DNA of 64,000 nt from Allium sativum (lineage: Eukaryota; Streptophyta; Magnoliopsida; Asparagales; Amaryllidaceae), in contig CM060910.1 of the NCBI GenBank assembly GCA_030737875.1, positions 66,224,501-66,288,500 of the forward strand, in the 5' to 3' direction. Positions within the stretch are counted from its first letter, which is position 1. Each line of letters opens with the position of its first letter. This document shows positions 25,731 to 36,506 of the stretch, piece after piece. Under the pieces are notes generated by a model. The model did no database searches, was not told the origin of the DNA, and was given only the letters and a program-made list of their open reading frames with translations. A program made the translations under genes and the position numbers.

Positions 25731-27390
25731 ATGCAAATTTCATTCTTTAGTTGACATAAAAAATGATTTCTTATTTTCAATGCAACCTGTTATTCTAAGT
25801 TACATAAAAAAAATCTTTGTTTTCAATATAAATTGTCATTCTTAAAAAAAATGATTTTTATTCACATCATAAATTTCATGTTCTATAATTACATATAAAA
25901 TGTAATTTTATTAACATCATAAATTTCATGTTCTATAATTACATATAAAATGTAATTTTATTCGCATCATAAATTTCATGTTGTTACTATTTCTAATTTA
26001 CACAATTGTAAATTTTGAATGCAACAAAACTAAAAGAACCAATCATATATATTTTTATATAAATCTCAATAATGAGATTTTGATCGCATTAACAAATCTA
26101 CAATAATAGAGCCGAAACAAGAGAAAAATAACAACCCAACATCAGATCTAAATGATTGATCTGGAATCATACATACATGCAAACCATCATTCATAATATT
26201 ATCACATTTCAACTATTAAATAACGATTAATAATTTAATTTAATAACTTATTTAAAAATAGAATCTCACGTCATAAAATTTTAATCTTTTTCTTTGATTA
26301 CAAATGTAACATAAAAATTCAATCTTTTTCTTTGATTACAAATGTAACATAAAAATTCAATCTTTTTCTTTTTAACAATACATAGAAATGTAATCTTATT
26401 TCTAATGTAACCATTTTCAATCTAACAATTTTATTTCAACATAAAACGATGTTTATATATCACAATTCTAATTTAACATAAATGGGAATTCTTGGATTAA
26501 CAAATCTAACAATCACAACGTAATAATTTTGTTCGAACATTCTTCTAATTAACATGATTGTTAATTTAACAAATCTTATAACACAACAAGGTGATTTGTT
26601 TTAACAAGTCTTTAATTTACAATTCTAATAACACAACATGATGACATGTTTAATTTATCAAGTTTTAATCAACATAAATATTCCATCAATTTAACAGAAC
26701 ACCAAACAACGTCAAACAATAAAAGTCCAATCACGAACATGTATGAATTACCAAACACAATGACAAGTAATTTATTTTAAACTATTTAGATCAGAAATCT
26801 CACCTTGCTATTGCATGAATCTACAATCAACAGAGAGTCATAAAACGTTCCAATCAATTTTAGCAAGGTCTATTCGTCGTCACGGTTCCGTCGGATCTGA
26901 AATTTTCAGATTCGGAGTTTGTATGAATTAACTATAAGTTTTTAAATTAACAATTGCTTTTCACAACTGCCGTTGTAACGGACAGAAGCGTGGCAAAATC
27001 TGAAATTGTTCATACCTTAAGTTCTTAGTTTGTTCAAAATTTTGATTCAGAATAACTCGAGATTGGATCGATGGTTTCTGGTGCCGTTTGTTGGAGATGG
27101 AAGGCCTAGGGGAGGGTTATCGGCGCCTGGAAGGGGGGAGAGTGCGGTTCAACGTGGTGGGGCCAAGGGGGGTGCAACGACGGCGGTTTCAGGGGGTTGG
27201 GGCGGTGTCTACAGGTTACGGGAGGTGGTGATTTCGGTATGGATAGGAAGCTCTCTTGAAGTGCTTCGGAAAACTCAACTACACCCCGGTCTAATTCTCT
27301 ACGGATTGGGAGAGAAGGAGGAGAGAAGTTTTGAATGGAATGGGTTGTGGCAGCTGTGACTAACGGGGAAGAAGAGGACTGTACATCGCG

Positions 27391-27398
27391 TATTTATA
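27391..27398 (-). promoter_or_regulatory. TATA box of the LARD-like LTR
   Basis: TATAAATA on the minus strand, conserved at 21914-21921 in the sister. About 30 bp downstream a pyrimidine-rich start-like stretch leads into a GC-rich leader. If used, U3 is about 0.9 kb and the transcribed part of the LTR about 4.1 kb. Confidence 0.55.
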
Positions 27399-28308
27399 CG
27401 TGTATTGAGGCGTATTTTCTTTTTATTTTTAATTAATTTAATCCGAAAATTAGAGTTTTTCGTCCGATCACCAAACGGATCCCAACGACTGTCGAACAAT
27501 AGGTTTTAACGTCTTCTGAATGCAATGGCGCTAGTGCCGAGGTCTAATTCTGAAGTTTACAGTATGTTTTCTTTATTTTCAAATTAATTCTTTAATATTA
27601 AATTCGAACGTACTTCTAAATTTTACCGGAGCCACATACTAGCTCAGAAAAATCCAGAAAAAATATTTTTGGTTATGCTTTGACGATACAACCCTAACAA
27701 AACTAATTTCGTCGAATTCTGAGATTGTTTGAAAAATGGCCATTTTCTGGTCGATCCAATTTAACTGTAATTGAACAAAACACATTTTCCTTTGCCACGC
27801 TCACATATTAACTTAAAAAATTATGAAATTTGAAACCTAGCAATAATTTGACATCTCGGATCCAACAAAAGTGGTTTCGTCGAATTCTGAGGTCGTATGC
27901 AAAATGTCTATTTTCAAGGGCGATATATTCTCTATAGCGACATTTCTGAAAATTCATTTGGCCATAACTTTTGATTCCCCCTATGAAACTTCGATTTTTC
28001 AGATTCGTTAGAAAGATATTCATTAACAGACTTAAATATTTTTTGTTTCACCAAAATCCGGTTTATTCTGCATCCTGTGTAGTTAGTCAAAGTTCAGGTT
28101 TGACTTTTCAAACTACCGTCCTTTTTCTAATTCCTTTTATAATTAAATTAAACATATTCGTATTAAATCCAATCAAAATAAATTTCTAGTCATTTTTGTT
28201 TAAAATAATTCATTTCAACTATTTAAACACCTTTAAAATGTCTAAAATGAAAATTTTAAATTGGCCCCAAATTCCGGGTTGTTACATCCCCCGTGCCACC
28301 CCGTGGAA

Positions 28309-29088
28309 CTAGCAACTCAACAAGCGAATTAATTTCGAGCAATGCTCGAACTTCCCATATGGCAATGCTTTAGTAAACATATCCTCCACATTATCCTTTG
28401 TGTGCACTTTCTGAAGGTATACTAGCTTACCCTCATCCATGGCTACAAGAAATGACTCTCTCACCTCACTACGCTTGGTCCATGAGCTAAACGCCAAATG
28501 AATAGCACTTTGACTATCATATCGAACATCGATACTCTCATGTTCGAAACCCCAGTCACACAACAACCGCTTCAAGTAGAGTACCTCCTTTGCCGCTTCC
28601 ACCGCGGCTATCAACTCTGCCTCCGTAGTGGATAAAGCAACTACGGTTTGCAATCTCGATCTCCAAATAATGGTTGTCCCGCTAAGTGTGAAGACATACC
28701 CAGAAGTTGATTTCCTCCGTTCCCTATCATCGGCGTAGTCCGAGTTACAATAACCAACCAACTTGCAACTCCTCTCATCACTACCGCCGAAAACAAGACC
28801 ATGAGATGTTGTGCCTTTCAAGTATCTCATTATAGCATTTACGGCTTCCCAATGCGATTTCCCCGGATTAGCCATATACCGACTAACCACCCCAACAACA
28901 TTTGTAATATCGGGCCTTGTACACACCGTAATGTACATCAAACTACCAACCGCACTTGCATATGGCACCTTTGCCATATAAGCCTTGTCTTTATCCCCAA
29001 TAGGTGATCCCTTATCTGAAAGCTTCATATGTAAAGGTAAAGGTGTATTTAATGCCTTTGTATTCCCCATGCTAAACCGAAAAAGCAC
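28309..29088 (-). pseudogene. Copia RNase H, open frame
   Basis: The frame is open for 259 codons. VGSLMYITVCTRPDI and VSRYMANPGKSHW mark the reverse transcriptase to RNase H linker; CNSDYADD, STTEAEL and YDSQSAI carry the catalytic Asp, Glu and Asp. It ends with the usual TKALPYGKFEHC segment and a stop 22 bp before the gypsy-type insertion at 28286. The ATG chosen by the frame is internal: this is the 3' end of the pol polyprotein. Confidence 0.88.
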
Positions 29089-29696
29089 TTTCTAAAGCAC
29101 CTTCTTAATGTATTCCTTTTGAGTCAATCTTAACTCAAAACGCTTTCGGTCCCTTCCAATTTCCATGCCCAATATTTTCCTTGCTTATCCAAGATCTTTC
29201 ATTTCGAATTCTAATTCCAAAATCATCTTCAACTTGTTGATTTCATTTTTATCCTTGGAAGCAATGAGCATATTGTCCACATACAAGAGTAAATACACCC
29301 AACAATCATTTCCCAACCTCTTGAAATATACGTAAGCATCCTTGATACTTCGATGGAGGCCACTTTCAAGAATGAAGTGATCAAATATCTTTTACCATTG
29401 TCTAGGCGATTGCTTTAACATATATAGCGATTTTTTCAACTTGCAAACCATTTTAGACTTACCATCTACAACAACCCATCCGGTTGCTCCACGTAGATGT
29501 CTTCATACAAGTCCCCATGTAAGAAGGCGGTTTTCACATCATGTTGCTCCAACTCCAAGTCATGGATAACAACTATGGCTAGTAAAACCCAGATAGAAGT
29601 ATGATGTACCGCCGGTGCAAAAATTTCATCATACTCATTTCCTTTTCTTTGTGCAAACCCCTTTGCCACTAACCTTGTTTTTTTACCTTCCATCAT
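29089..29696 (-). pseudogene. Copia reverse transcriptase, catalytic site changed
   Basis: KTRLVAKGFAQRKGNEY and DVKTAFLHGDL (29466-29696) are the conserved RVT_2 palm motifs; the Asp in DVKTAF is catalytic. Further on, in broken frames over 29100-29460, the block that should read YVDDML reads YVDNM (about 29270), losing one catalytic Asp. At least two in-frame stops are present. Inactive. Confidence 0.85.
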
Positions 29697-30399
29697 CCTT
29701 CACCTTGTAAATCCATTTGCACCCTATTGCACGGTTTCGTTGAGGAAGTGGAACCAAATCCCAAGTTTGGTTCTTCATCAACGATTGCATCTCTTCCTCC
29801 ATGGCATAAATCCACTTCGAGCTCTCTTTTGACTCCATGACGTCATCAAGGTCCATCGGCTCATCTTCGACTACATTGACAGCATAGTCCAAATTATCAC
29901 AAAAGCTAAGGTAGTTCCAATCACTGTATCTTTCGGGAGGCGTTATTGTACTTCGACTAACCCGAGTAGCAATACTATCACCCAAACCCCTTTTGGCTCC
30001 ACCTTGAGTCGAAACATCTCTAATATCATGTACATCACCCACATCACTAGAGGAACCATGTGGACTATGTGATGTTTCATCAACCGCTTCAACCCCATGA
30101 GCTTCTTCTACTCTACTACCACTTGGATGGAATTTGGAAATGACTTCCTTCTCCTTTGATTCACCATGAACCAAATCCGGAACATCCGATGAGCTCTCAT
30201 TCTCTTTGAATAAAGCTGACTCATCAAAAGTGACATGACGAGAAGTCACAACCTTCTTTGTTTTCGGATTCCAAATCTGATAGACTTTCACGCCATTCGT
30301 GAAACCAAGCAAGACCTCTTTGAATGCTCTAGCTCTAAGCTTATCATTCCACGGATCATGCACGTAAACCGGGCTACCAAACACACGAAGATATCTCAA
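29683..30399 (-). pseudogene. Copia integrase C-terminal region and start of reverse transcriptase
   Basis: It opens with LRVFGSPVYVH and GFTNGVKVYQIWNP, the copia integrase C-terminal segment, then RHVTFDE. A low-complexity acidic and serine-rich linker fills residues 65-150. The reverse transcriptase begins near residue 190 with MEEEMQSLMKNQTWDLV and GCKWIYKVK. Length and order match a normal copia polyprotein; the frame shifts just after KVKDDGR. Confidence 0.88.
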
Positions 30400-30423
30400 G
30401 TCAACACTCTTCCCTTTCCATAC

Positions 30424-30777
30424 TTACTCCGGAATTTTGTTATCAATGGACGAGAACAGAATTCGATTCACAATGTGCACCGCGGTTGACAAAGCTTCGG
30501 CCCATAACCCCTTAGACAAACCCGATGTCAATCTCAAGCATCGTGCTCTCTCAAGTAGAGTTCGGTTCATTCTCTTTGCTACTCCATTAGATTGCGGTTC
30601 TCCCGGTATAGTAAAATGTCTCTGGATTCCGTGATGCTTACAATACTCCAAGAATTTCCGGGAAACATACTCGCCGCCATTGTCGGTCCTTAACATCTTC
30701 AAAGTCTTACCAACCTCATTCTCAACAAGAGCCTTCCACACTTTGAACTTAGCAAATGCCTCCGACTTGGACTTCAT
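30424..30777 (-). pseudogene. Copia integrase catalytic core, catalytic Glu changed
   Basis: Integrase joins the element's DNA to the host genome. LRTDNGGEYVS near residues 28-38 carries the second catalytic Asp. In the usual PQxNGVAERMNRT block the catalytic Glu is Lys here (QSNGVAKRMNRT), so the core would be dead even without the frame breaks. The first catalytic Asp lies in the broken stretch just upstream. Confidence 0.88.
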
Positions 30778-31238
30778 TACATAACCTCATACCTTTCGAG
30801 ATAAATCATCAATGAAAGAAATATAATACCTTGCTCCTCCCGAAGAAGCAACCGGTGCCGGTCCCCGAACATTCGAATGAACGTACTCAAGAACCGCATT
30901 TGTTTCATGTTTGCCTTCATCGAATGATACCCTGTTTGCTTTCCCATGACACATTCCTCACAAAACTCTAGTTTGTTGAAATTCTCACCCTCAATCATCT
31001 CCCGCTTCCGAAGAATATCCAAACTCCTCTCCAAGACATGACCCAATCTCAAATGCCACAACCATGTTGCATCCAAGTCACAAGAACCATCAACACCCAC
31101 ACAAGTCTCACCACCTACAGTCACACCTTGAAGCAAATATATACCATGAGTCTTAGCACCTTTCATAAACACAAGCGCCCCCTTTGAAACCCTTAAGAAA
31201 TTCTTCTCAATAGTGATCTTGCATTCTAGATAATCCAA
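30777..31238 (-). pseudogene. Copia GAG-pre-integrase (HHCC) region
   Basis: The zinc-binding HHCC module at the integrase N terminus is visible: LWHLRLGH near residues 60-67 gives the histidines and FCEECVMGK near residues 92-100 gives the cysteines. The segment upstream (MDYLECKITIEK...) is the linker after protease. The frame breaks after about residue 115 into the catalytic core. Confidence 0.85.
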
Positions 31239-31722
31239 TTGCCCCCAAAGATATAAGCGACTTTCTTAGTCCCGAAACATAGCGAACATTGGTTAGTGTG
31301 CGAACAACTCCATAAAACATCCTTATTTGCACAGAGCCAATACCCATCGACTTGCAAATAACACCATATTCCATAGCAATTGCATTTCCCTCTTTGACCT
31401 CAAAGAACGAAAAACAATTTCTATTTGGCGTCATATGATATGACGCACCCAAATCGAGTACCCATTCATTACCCGAAACACCCGATGCTACTGCCGTCAA
31501 CACATTCTTATTTATCTCACCATCCCCACTCTCCACCGCTACGGATGAAGATGTTATTCCATTCTTATCTTTGTCTGTACATTCATTCTTCCAATGTCCA
31601 AGTTTCTTGCAAATAAAGCACTTTCCATTTCTCTCTTTCGATTTACCTCTTCCATCGGGCTTTCTTGATTTAGAACGCACTCGGTTTCCTTTCTTCACAT
31701 TCTTTTCTTTCTCCACAAACAA
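31207..31722 (-). pseudogene. Copia nucleocapsid zinc knuckle and protease
   Basis: An intact CX2CX4HX4C knuckle, CFICKKLGHWKNEC, near residues 37-50 would bind RNA. The aspartic protease starts with WVLDLGASYHMTP near residues 87-99. The family normally has D-S-G at the active site; here it is D-L-G. The catalytic Asp is present but the following Ser is lost. The frame is open over 171 codons yet disconnected from gag, so it is a pseudogene fragment. Confidence 0.88.
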
Positions 31723-31744
31723 CCCATGACCACTACTAGCTCCA

Positions 31745-32418
31745 CTACTTTCTCTCAGTACTCATCTCCTTCATTTGATCTCTCAACTCCTCACTAAGAA
31801 GACCCGTCTTGACATCATTAAGAGTCAAGGTATCCCGACCATAGATCAAACTATTTGAGAAACCCGTATAGTGGTCCGGCAACGAACACAATAATATCAT
31901 CGCCTTTTGCTCTTCCTCAATCATCAAATCAACGGCCTTCATCTTCATGAGCAAGTCATCAAAGGCATTCAAATGTGCCTTAAGCGTATTACCCTCCTTC
32001 ATCTTGAAGGTGAAAAACGTACGCAACAAGATCAAACGGTTAGTGAGCGACTTCTTCATATACAATTCCTCCAACTTGTCCCAAATACCTTTAGCGGTAG
32101 TCTCACCACTAATTTTGGAGATCACATTCTTCCCCATAGCAAGTTGAAGAGTAGTGTAAGCCCATTCCTCCATCTCCTATCTTCAACATCCGAGATTTCA
32201 CTTGGTAATAAGTGAGTATCAAATACTACTCGGTGCACCCGATTCCGCCTAAGATCCGCTTTCATTTTCCATTGCCACTTCTCAAAGTCATCATCACCAA
32301 TCTACTTGTCAATTACCAATTGAGGACCCGACGCCGCATATGAACCCCGTACATAAGGTGCCACACTATTCGGACTTGCGGTTGAAGGACTTACCGAGCT
32401 GTTATCCGTCTCGGGCAT
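31745..32418 (-). pseudogene. Copia gag (UBN2-type) remnant
   Basis: The likely start is the ATG at 32416-32418 (MPETD...). An in-frame stop comes early in the N-terminal part and a frameshift lies near 32170. The downstream frame (about 142 residues) has the standard copia gag core: GIWDKLEELY near its residue 30, LTNRLILLRTFF, LKAHLNAFDDLL, and LLCSLPDHY near residue 95. This is the capsid domain that assembles the particle. A second frameshift at about 31740 separates it from the zinc knuckle. Confidence 0.85.
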
Positions 32419-32446
32419 TTTCACAAACACTTAACAAACACCAATT

Positions 32447-32458
32447 GCTCTGATACCA
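32447..32458 (-). other. Primer-binding site of the copia element
   Basis: TGGTATCAGAGC on the minus strand, two bases inside the 5' LTR: initiator Met-tRNA type. Confidence 0.9.
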
Positions 32459-32460
32459 AC

Positions 32461-33374
32461 TGTTGTAACCGTTGTGATTAATCCGACTCAAGACCACTAG
32501 AATCAAATATCTAAACCACAAGCGCTAGAGGAAGACTAGACCGTTGCTATACTTGCAAAAACAACCAAAACAATAACTCTAGTCACAAACCAATAATATC
32601 AACCAATCACGAACAATCCAAATCTCAATCACAAGCAAGAAACTAATGACAATAGCAGCAAAAATAAATCACACAAGGATTTATAGCGGTTTCACTAACA
32701 TCTTGTTAGTGTACATCCACTTTGGAGAGAGTATTTTATTACCATGATGAAAGGAATACAAGAGATTATCCAATGATCACTATATTTCAATATAGAAAAG
32801 AGTTTGAGGAGAATAGAATTGAAGAATTGGAATTAGGTTGTAAACCCTAATTCACCCTTGATTTAAATCAAGTATCCAAGCTCTCCCACTAACAAACCAG
32901 AAAATAGCTTATATAGAGATAGGTCAATTATCAAAATCCCCCCCCCCCCAAGTCTTCACAAATTGTATTGCCAAGTTTCCAGCCTAAAACAACTCAATAA
33001 CCTTGTCAGACGTCTGCTAAAGGAGATGACAGACGTCTGTACCTCCCAGGGAATTAATTGGGCTTCAGGACTCAACACAGACGTCTGTCGCCCAAGTGAT
33101 AGACGTCTGTAGGAGCTCTCGGGTTAGCTCCACCCTGTAATCAGACGTCTGTCATGGATATGACAGACATCTGTCTGAGCTCTCGAGAAACCATTTCCCT
33201 AACAATAGACGTCTGTTATATCCCCTGACAAACGTATGTCCCTGAAGCCAGCTGACAACATCACCATTTCAGCTTTAACTCCACCTTATGAGCTCCAATT
33301 TGCGAACCGTCTTCTCCTACTCGAAGCTATCTTCATTCTCTTCAGTCTACTACATAATATCGCATACTTCAACA
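32461..33374 (-). repeat. 5' LTR of the copia element
   Basis: TG...CA ends are intact: it starts TGTTGAAG at 33374 on the minus strand and ends with TTACAACA at 32461, two bases before the primer-binding site. It keeps the same TATA box (32909-32917) and a more mutated copy of the palindrome array (about 33000-33240). Confidence 0.9.
32909..32917 (-). promoter_or_regulatory. TATA box of the copia 5' LTR
   Basis: CTATATAAG on the minus strand, kept in the sister LTR at 16971-16979. It lies about 460 bp into the LTR, and the ACGT palindrome array is just upstream of it, the usual layout of U3 enhancer plus core promoter. Confidence 0.65.
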
Positions 33375-33500
33375 GATAGTACGCAGCCTTTCCCTCGCAC
33401 TACTAAGAGGCTGTTTCCGGATTTGAACCTGGGTGCCCAAGCCACTAGCCAAGTGGCCTTACCGTTGCGCCAAGGTTCCACCTATTTCCCCAATTTTTAA
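33375..33500 (-). mobile_element. Au-like SINE, tRNA-related 5' half, with its right TSD
   Basis: Read on the minus strand from 33483 this is a tRNA-derived head. The A box (TGGCGCAACGG, 33462-33472) and B box (GGTTCAAATCC, 33419-33429) of an RNA polymerase III promoter are both present. They are followed by the Au-family phrases 'ggaaacagcctctt' and 'ggaaaggctgcgtac', where the copia insertion cuts in at 33374. The right TSD is 33484-33500. With the 3' half the SINE totals about 170 bp, normal for Au. It is not a functional tRNA gene. Confidence 0.85.
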
Positions 33501-33559
33501 ATGACAATGCTTATTATTTATGTATGGCTATGGTAATGCATATTTGTAGAGTTAACTAA

Positions 33560-33652
33560 CTGTACACACATACAGACACACACACACACACATATATATA
33601 CATATACATATACATATATATATATATATATATATACATACATACATATATG
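33560..33652. repeat. CA/TA microsatellite
   Basis: (CA)n grading into (TATACA)n and (TA)n. A second TA/TG microsatellite lies at 33820-33873. Confidence 0.9.
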
Positions 33653-33658
33653 GCAGGG

Positions 33659-33815
33659 GCTATTTGAACACAAATATTCGACACAAATAAGAGGACATAA
33701 AATCTCAACCGTTGAATCAATTTGTCTTTATGGGAAGGGTGAAAATCAGGGGGCAGTCCAATGATGGAGAATTTGTGTTCTCTATTTTATGTCAAACTTT
33801 TGTGTTTAAGTAAAC
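33659..33815. mobile_element. Small inverted-repeat element (MITE-like)
   Basis: The left end, with AACACAAA followed by GACA and AAATAAGAGGA, is matched in reverse by the right end (TTTATGTC, then TTTGTGTTTAAGTAAAC). About 36 bp of terminal inverted repeat at roughly 70% identity encloses a 157-bp non-coding body. TA microsatellites border both sides, so no TSD can be read. Confidence 0.5.
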
Positions 33816-33873
33816 TTTTCATATATATATATATATGTATATATATATGTGTGTGTGTGTGTATATATATATA

Positions 33874-35300
33874 TGAAATTTAAGTCATTATTTTGTAATA
33901 CTACCTTCAATTTTGGTTCATTTGTTTTTTCATACATCTGTCTTATGTTGAGTTCCCTATTTTGGTACTGCTGCAACCAATTTAAGCACATTACATCGTC
34001 CTTAACTGCAAAATGCTATGTATGTAAACGAAAATTAAATGATTACGAGCCTTTCTCATATTTCAAATGTTTAGGCTTACTATACACAATTCTGTTTGAT
34101 GAGTAGATTGTACATTATATTCGTAAGTGTTACTTCTCACTAATTCCATTATGACAATTTTCTTTTACTAGACTTCGCTAATTTTGTCCTTTTCTCCATG
34201 TATAACCATTTATTCATTTAAACTGTTTTGGTACTAGGCTGGATGGTCATCATATTCATCTTAGCTATAAATCAAAGGATAAGTTTGCATTTATTCGTTC
34301 ATGATGAGAGGACAATATCAAATGCAGCACGTGTCATCGTGCAAGGCGTTTGCAAGTTTTTGTTCTAAATCTTCCCAGTTTACCTGCTCAGAATGGTTTA
34401 TGCTGTTGTGCAAAGTTAGGTCTTATTTAAGTGGTCCATTATTTAAATGTTTGCTTTTACAATGAAAATGGAATTGCATGTTTAAACTTGAAATACACAA
34501 ATTTATTAATTGCTAGCTTTAACAATTTTTTAGTCGGCTATGTTTGTTATGTGAGGTTGTGAATTTTCATGTAAGCATTTTCTTTCTAGTTTGAAATGAA
34601 TTTAGCTTGCACATAGGTTCCATTTAATGTAAAGTTTAAGGGTGCGAAGAAGCAAAAAATGTTCGCGTCTGCTTCCGAAGCGTCAGAAGGATCCAACGCG
34701 TCGACGCGGGACCCGCCACTTTATCTCTTCCGAACTGAACGGTGGAAATCGAGCTTTCACTTTCCCCAATCATTTGTTATCCCCTTTTACACTCCTCTGT
34801 CCCCTTCGTGTGCCCCTTCCTATTCAAAATAAAAGCACATACCTCTTTCATCGATTTTTTCTCTTCTCAGCCCTTTCCGCACACCCCTTTCTATTGAAAA
34901 TCAAACGCACCCTAAAACAACATATATCGCCTCTCTAGTTAGGCATGAAACTTTTAGATACACCCGATGCTTTAGATTTAGCTTTTACACGTTCATAGCT
35001 CTGAGCATCAACTTTTAGCAGTATTCTAGTTTGCATGACTAAGTTACCGACTCTGATTTAAGTCATGTTGCTTCTTTATTATTACAACTTCGGCTGCCTT
35101 CTACATTGACTTACTTGACTTGTCATATTTTGCCAGTTGGCACAAAAAAAACTCAATTCAACTAAATAACTTAAATTTGATTGGAACTTTAGTTTTCATT
35201 TGCACTAAGCTTATTGTTTAGGGTAGGAAATTAGGGTAGAATATTATAGGTTTTAATTACTACAAGCTTTTGCCTATTTCTGTTTGTTTTGTTTTCATCT
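33874..35300. other. Low-copy DNA, no supported gene
   Basis: AT-rich. A stretch at 34238-34300 after a splice-acceptor-like site reads LDGHHIHLSYKSKDK before a stop; it may be an exon remnant. A GC-richer block at 34640-34930, with AGGGTGCG on the left and CGCACCCT on the right, may be a decayed MITE. Neither is secure. Confidence 0.35.
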
Positions 35301-35308
35301 AATGATAG

Positions 35309-35505
35309 GGCTAACAAACTGCCATAAACAAAGGGGTGGCAAACAGAGAATTATTGCTCATTTGGAACCATTAATATTTGCTGTAAGTTTTTACGTTGGA
35401 TAATAATGTCTATTCTACCTACTTACTTCTATGTTCATTTTCAAATGATTCAGAAACATTTGCTTATGATGATGTCCACCCTTCAAGCTATATCAATATT
35501 TGAAG
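35309..35505 (+). other. Possible pair of short exons of an unknown host gene
   Basis: An AG acceptor at 35307-35308, 74 coding bases, and a consensus GTAAGT donor at 35383 are followed after a 71-bp intron by another AG acceptor, 52 coding bases (35454-35505) and a GT. The frame stays open across the junction, giving about 41 residues beginning LTNCHKQRGGKQRI and continuing KHLLMMMSTLQAIS. I do not recognise the protein. Candidate neighbours (35562-35634, 35744-35833) do not join in a consistent phase, so a pseudogene or chance is possible. Confidence 0.25.
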
Positions 35506-36100
35506 GTCTGATCGCTTATTCCCTATGTGCCTTTTGCAATGTTAAGTTGGCATGATAACCTAACCAATTCAGGATCGATATTATTAGTTAAAAGATGTTT
35601 GAAATGAACTTGCATGTTACGCGGATTTTGAAAGGTATGTATTTTTCACTTAGTTGTAACTGCATTGTTAGTTCGACCATGTTTTCTTGAAATACCCTAA
35701 GTGCCCCCTTTGATATCAATACTCATTTTAGTAATTTTAGTAGGGCTGCCTTAATCCTATGCGACAACGTCGCCAGTCTCGACTTTGCGGACTTTGATAT
35801 ATCTTCCCTAGGGACATCAAATGGGCCTCTGTAGTCCCTGCTGATATGTTTTGGCCAAGTAAAGAAGGTTTGCAATGTTTAGTAAAGTGAAGGAGGTGAA
35901 TGAGGAAATTACATCTTGTAAGTTTTAACGACGGCAATTCAGGGTTGCTTGGTTGTTTTGCATATTATATTCAGGATTTCATCTGGTAGGGAGCATTTTT
36001 CATTTATGGCCTTTTTTTCCACTTTTAGCATCTTTTTGTAAAATATTGTTAAGTATAGCCTTCTTTTTGCCACGTAAGTCTTCACCAGGCCAAGGCATGA

Positions 36101-36225
36101 ATACTGGCGCAATCATACATTGCGCCAGTATTTTTTAAAAGAAATTTCTTTCGGGGCGCAATCCAGAATTGCGCCCCAAAAGAATAAAGTCTTGGGGCGC
36201 AATCCAGGATTGCGTCCCAGAACAT
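36101..36225. repeat. GGCGCAAT hairpins in the MULE end
   Basis: Three perfect or near-perfect inverted repeats: GGCGCAAT...ATTGCGCC near 36109-36130, GGGGCGCAAT...ATTGCGCCCC near 36154-36178, and a third near 36194-36218. The other end (about 38065-38155) has two of them, more mutated, so the third was gained or lost in one end. Confidence 0.8.
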
Positions 36226-36506
36226 TTACAAAGAGTGTGGCTCTCTTAAATTCCCCTTCAACTACCACATCTCAATCACTTACCCTTTCTTCCTCAAAAC
36301 TTTACCAAATTCCTTCACAAAAACTTACCTTATAACCATTTTTTACTTCTGCTTTATAAAAATTGGAAATAAAACATTGGAGCATTTGTTTTATTTAGCA
36401 GGATTTAGCTTAAAACTAAAGGTACGTTGAAGATGTATATGGCACGTATTCAAGATGTAGTAATCCACCAACCTTTCTGTGATTTTTTACGATCTATGGC
36501 ACGTAT

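Larger units (their letters stand above)
17750..28286 (-). mobile_element. Large non-autonomous gypsy-type element (LARD-like), 5-kb LTRs, 462-bp interior
   Basis: LTRs at 17750-22809 and 23272-28286 align along their whole length. On the minus strand they start TGTAACAACCCGG and end GGTTATCACA. Between them lies only 462 bp: a Met-tRNA primer-binding site at 23258-23269 on one side and a polypurine tract (AAGCGGGGGAGAA, 22810-22822) on the other. Just before the tract, 'tttcgaggacgaaaag' is the tail usually found at the end of Tekay-type chromovirus pol regions. No gag or pol remains. It sits in the 3' tail of the copia element; flanks TCCAT and TCCCC are not a clean TSD. Confidence 0.9.
23272..28286 (-). 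repeat. 5' LTR of the LARD-like element
   Basis: 5015 bp, same layout: TATA box at 27391-27398, GC-rich leader about 27068-27360, tandem array about 25070-25730. Compared with the sister it has fewer array units, a local duplication at about 26278-26370 of a 'tctttttctttgattacaaatg' phrase, and many point changes. Confidence 0.9.
16510..33374 (-). mobile_element. Ty1/copia retrotransposon inserted in the SINE
   Basis: The LTRs are 16510-17431 and 32461-33374. On the minus strand the order is 5' LTR, primer-binding site (32447-32458), gag, protease, integrase, reverse transcriptase, RNase H, a non-coding tail, polypurine tract (17432-17443) and 3' LTR. The tail is split by the 10.5-kb gypsy-type element at 17750-28286. 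The pol order (integrase before reverse transcriptase) defines copia; the sequence looks Tork/Tnt1-like. Flanking bases GTTAA and GATAG agree at only three of five places, so the TSD is decayed, but both flanks are halves of one SINE. The coding region has stops, frameshifts and changed catalytic residues, so it is inactive. Confidence 0.9.

Noticed and set aside
17745..28291. A 5-bp TSD for the LARD-like element
   Set aside because: The flanks TCCAT and TCCCC match at three of five positions only and lie in a C-rich run. I do not claim a TSD.
33419..33483. A tRNA gene on the minus strand
   Set aside because: A and B boxes are present, but the body continues into Au-SINE sequence and is flanked by a SINE-type target duplication. 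It is a tRNA-derived SINE head.
34640..34930. A 98-aa ORF (34642-34938) or a hAT-type MITE
   Set aside because: The ORF has no domain. The AGGGTGCG/CGCACCCT ends match for only eight bases and no 8-bp TSD is present.
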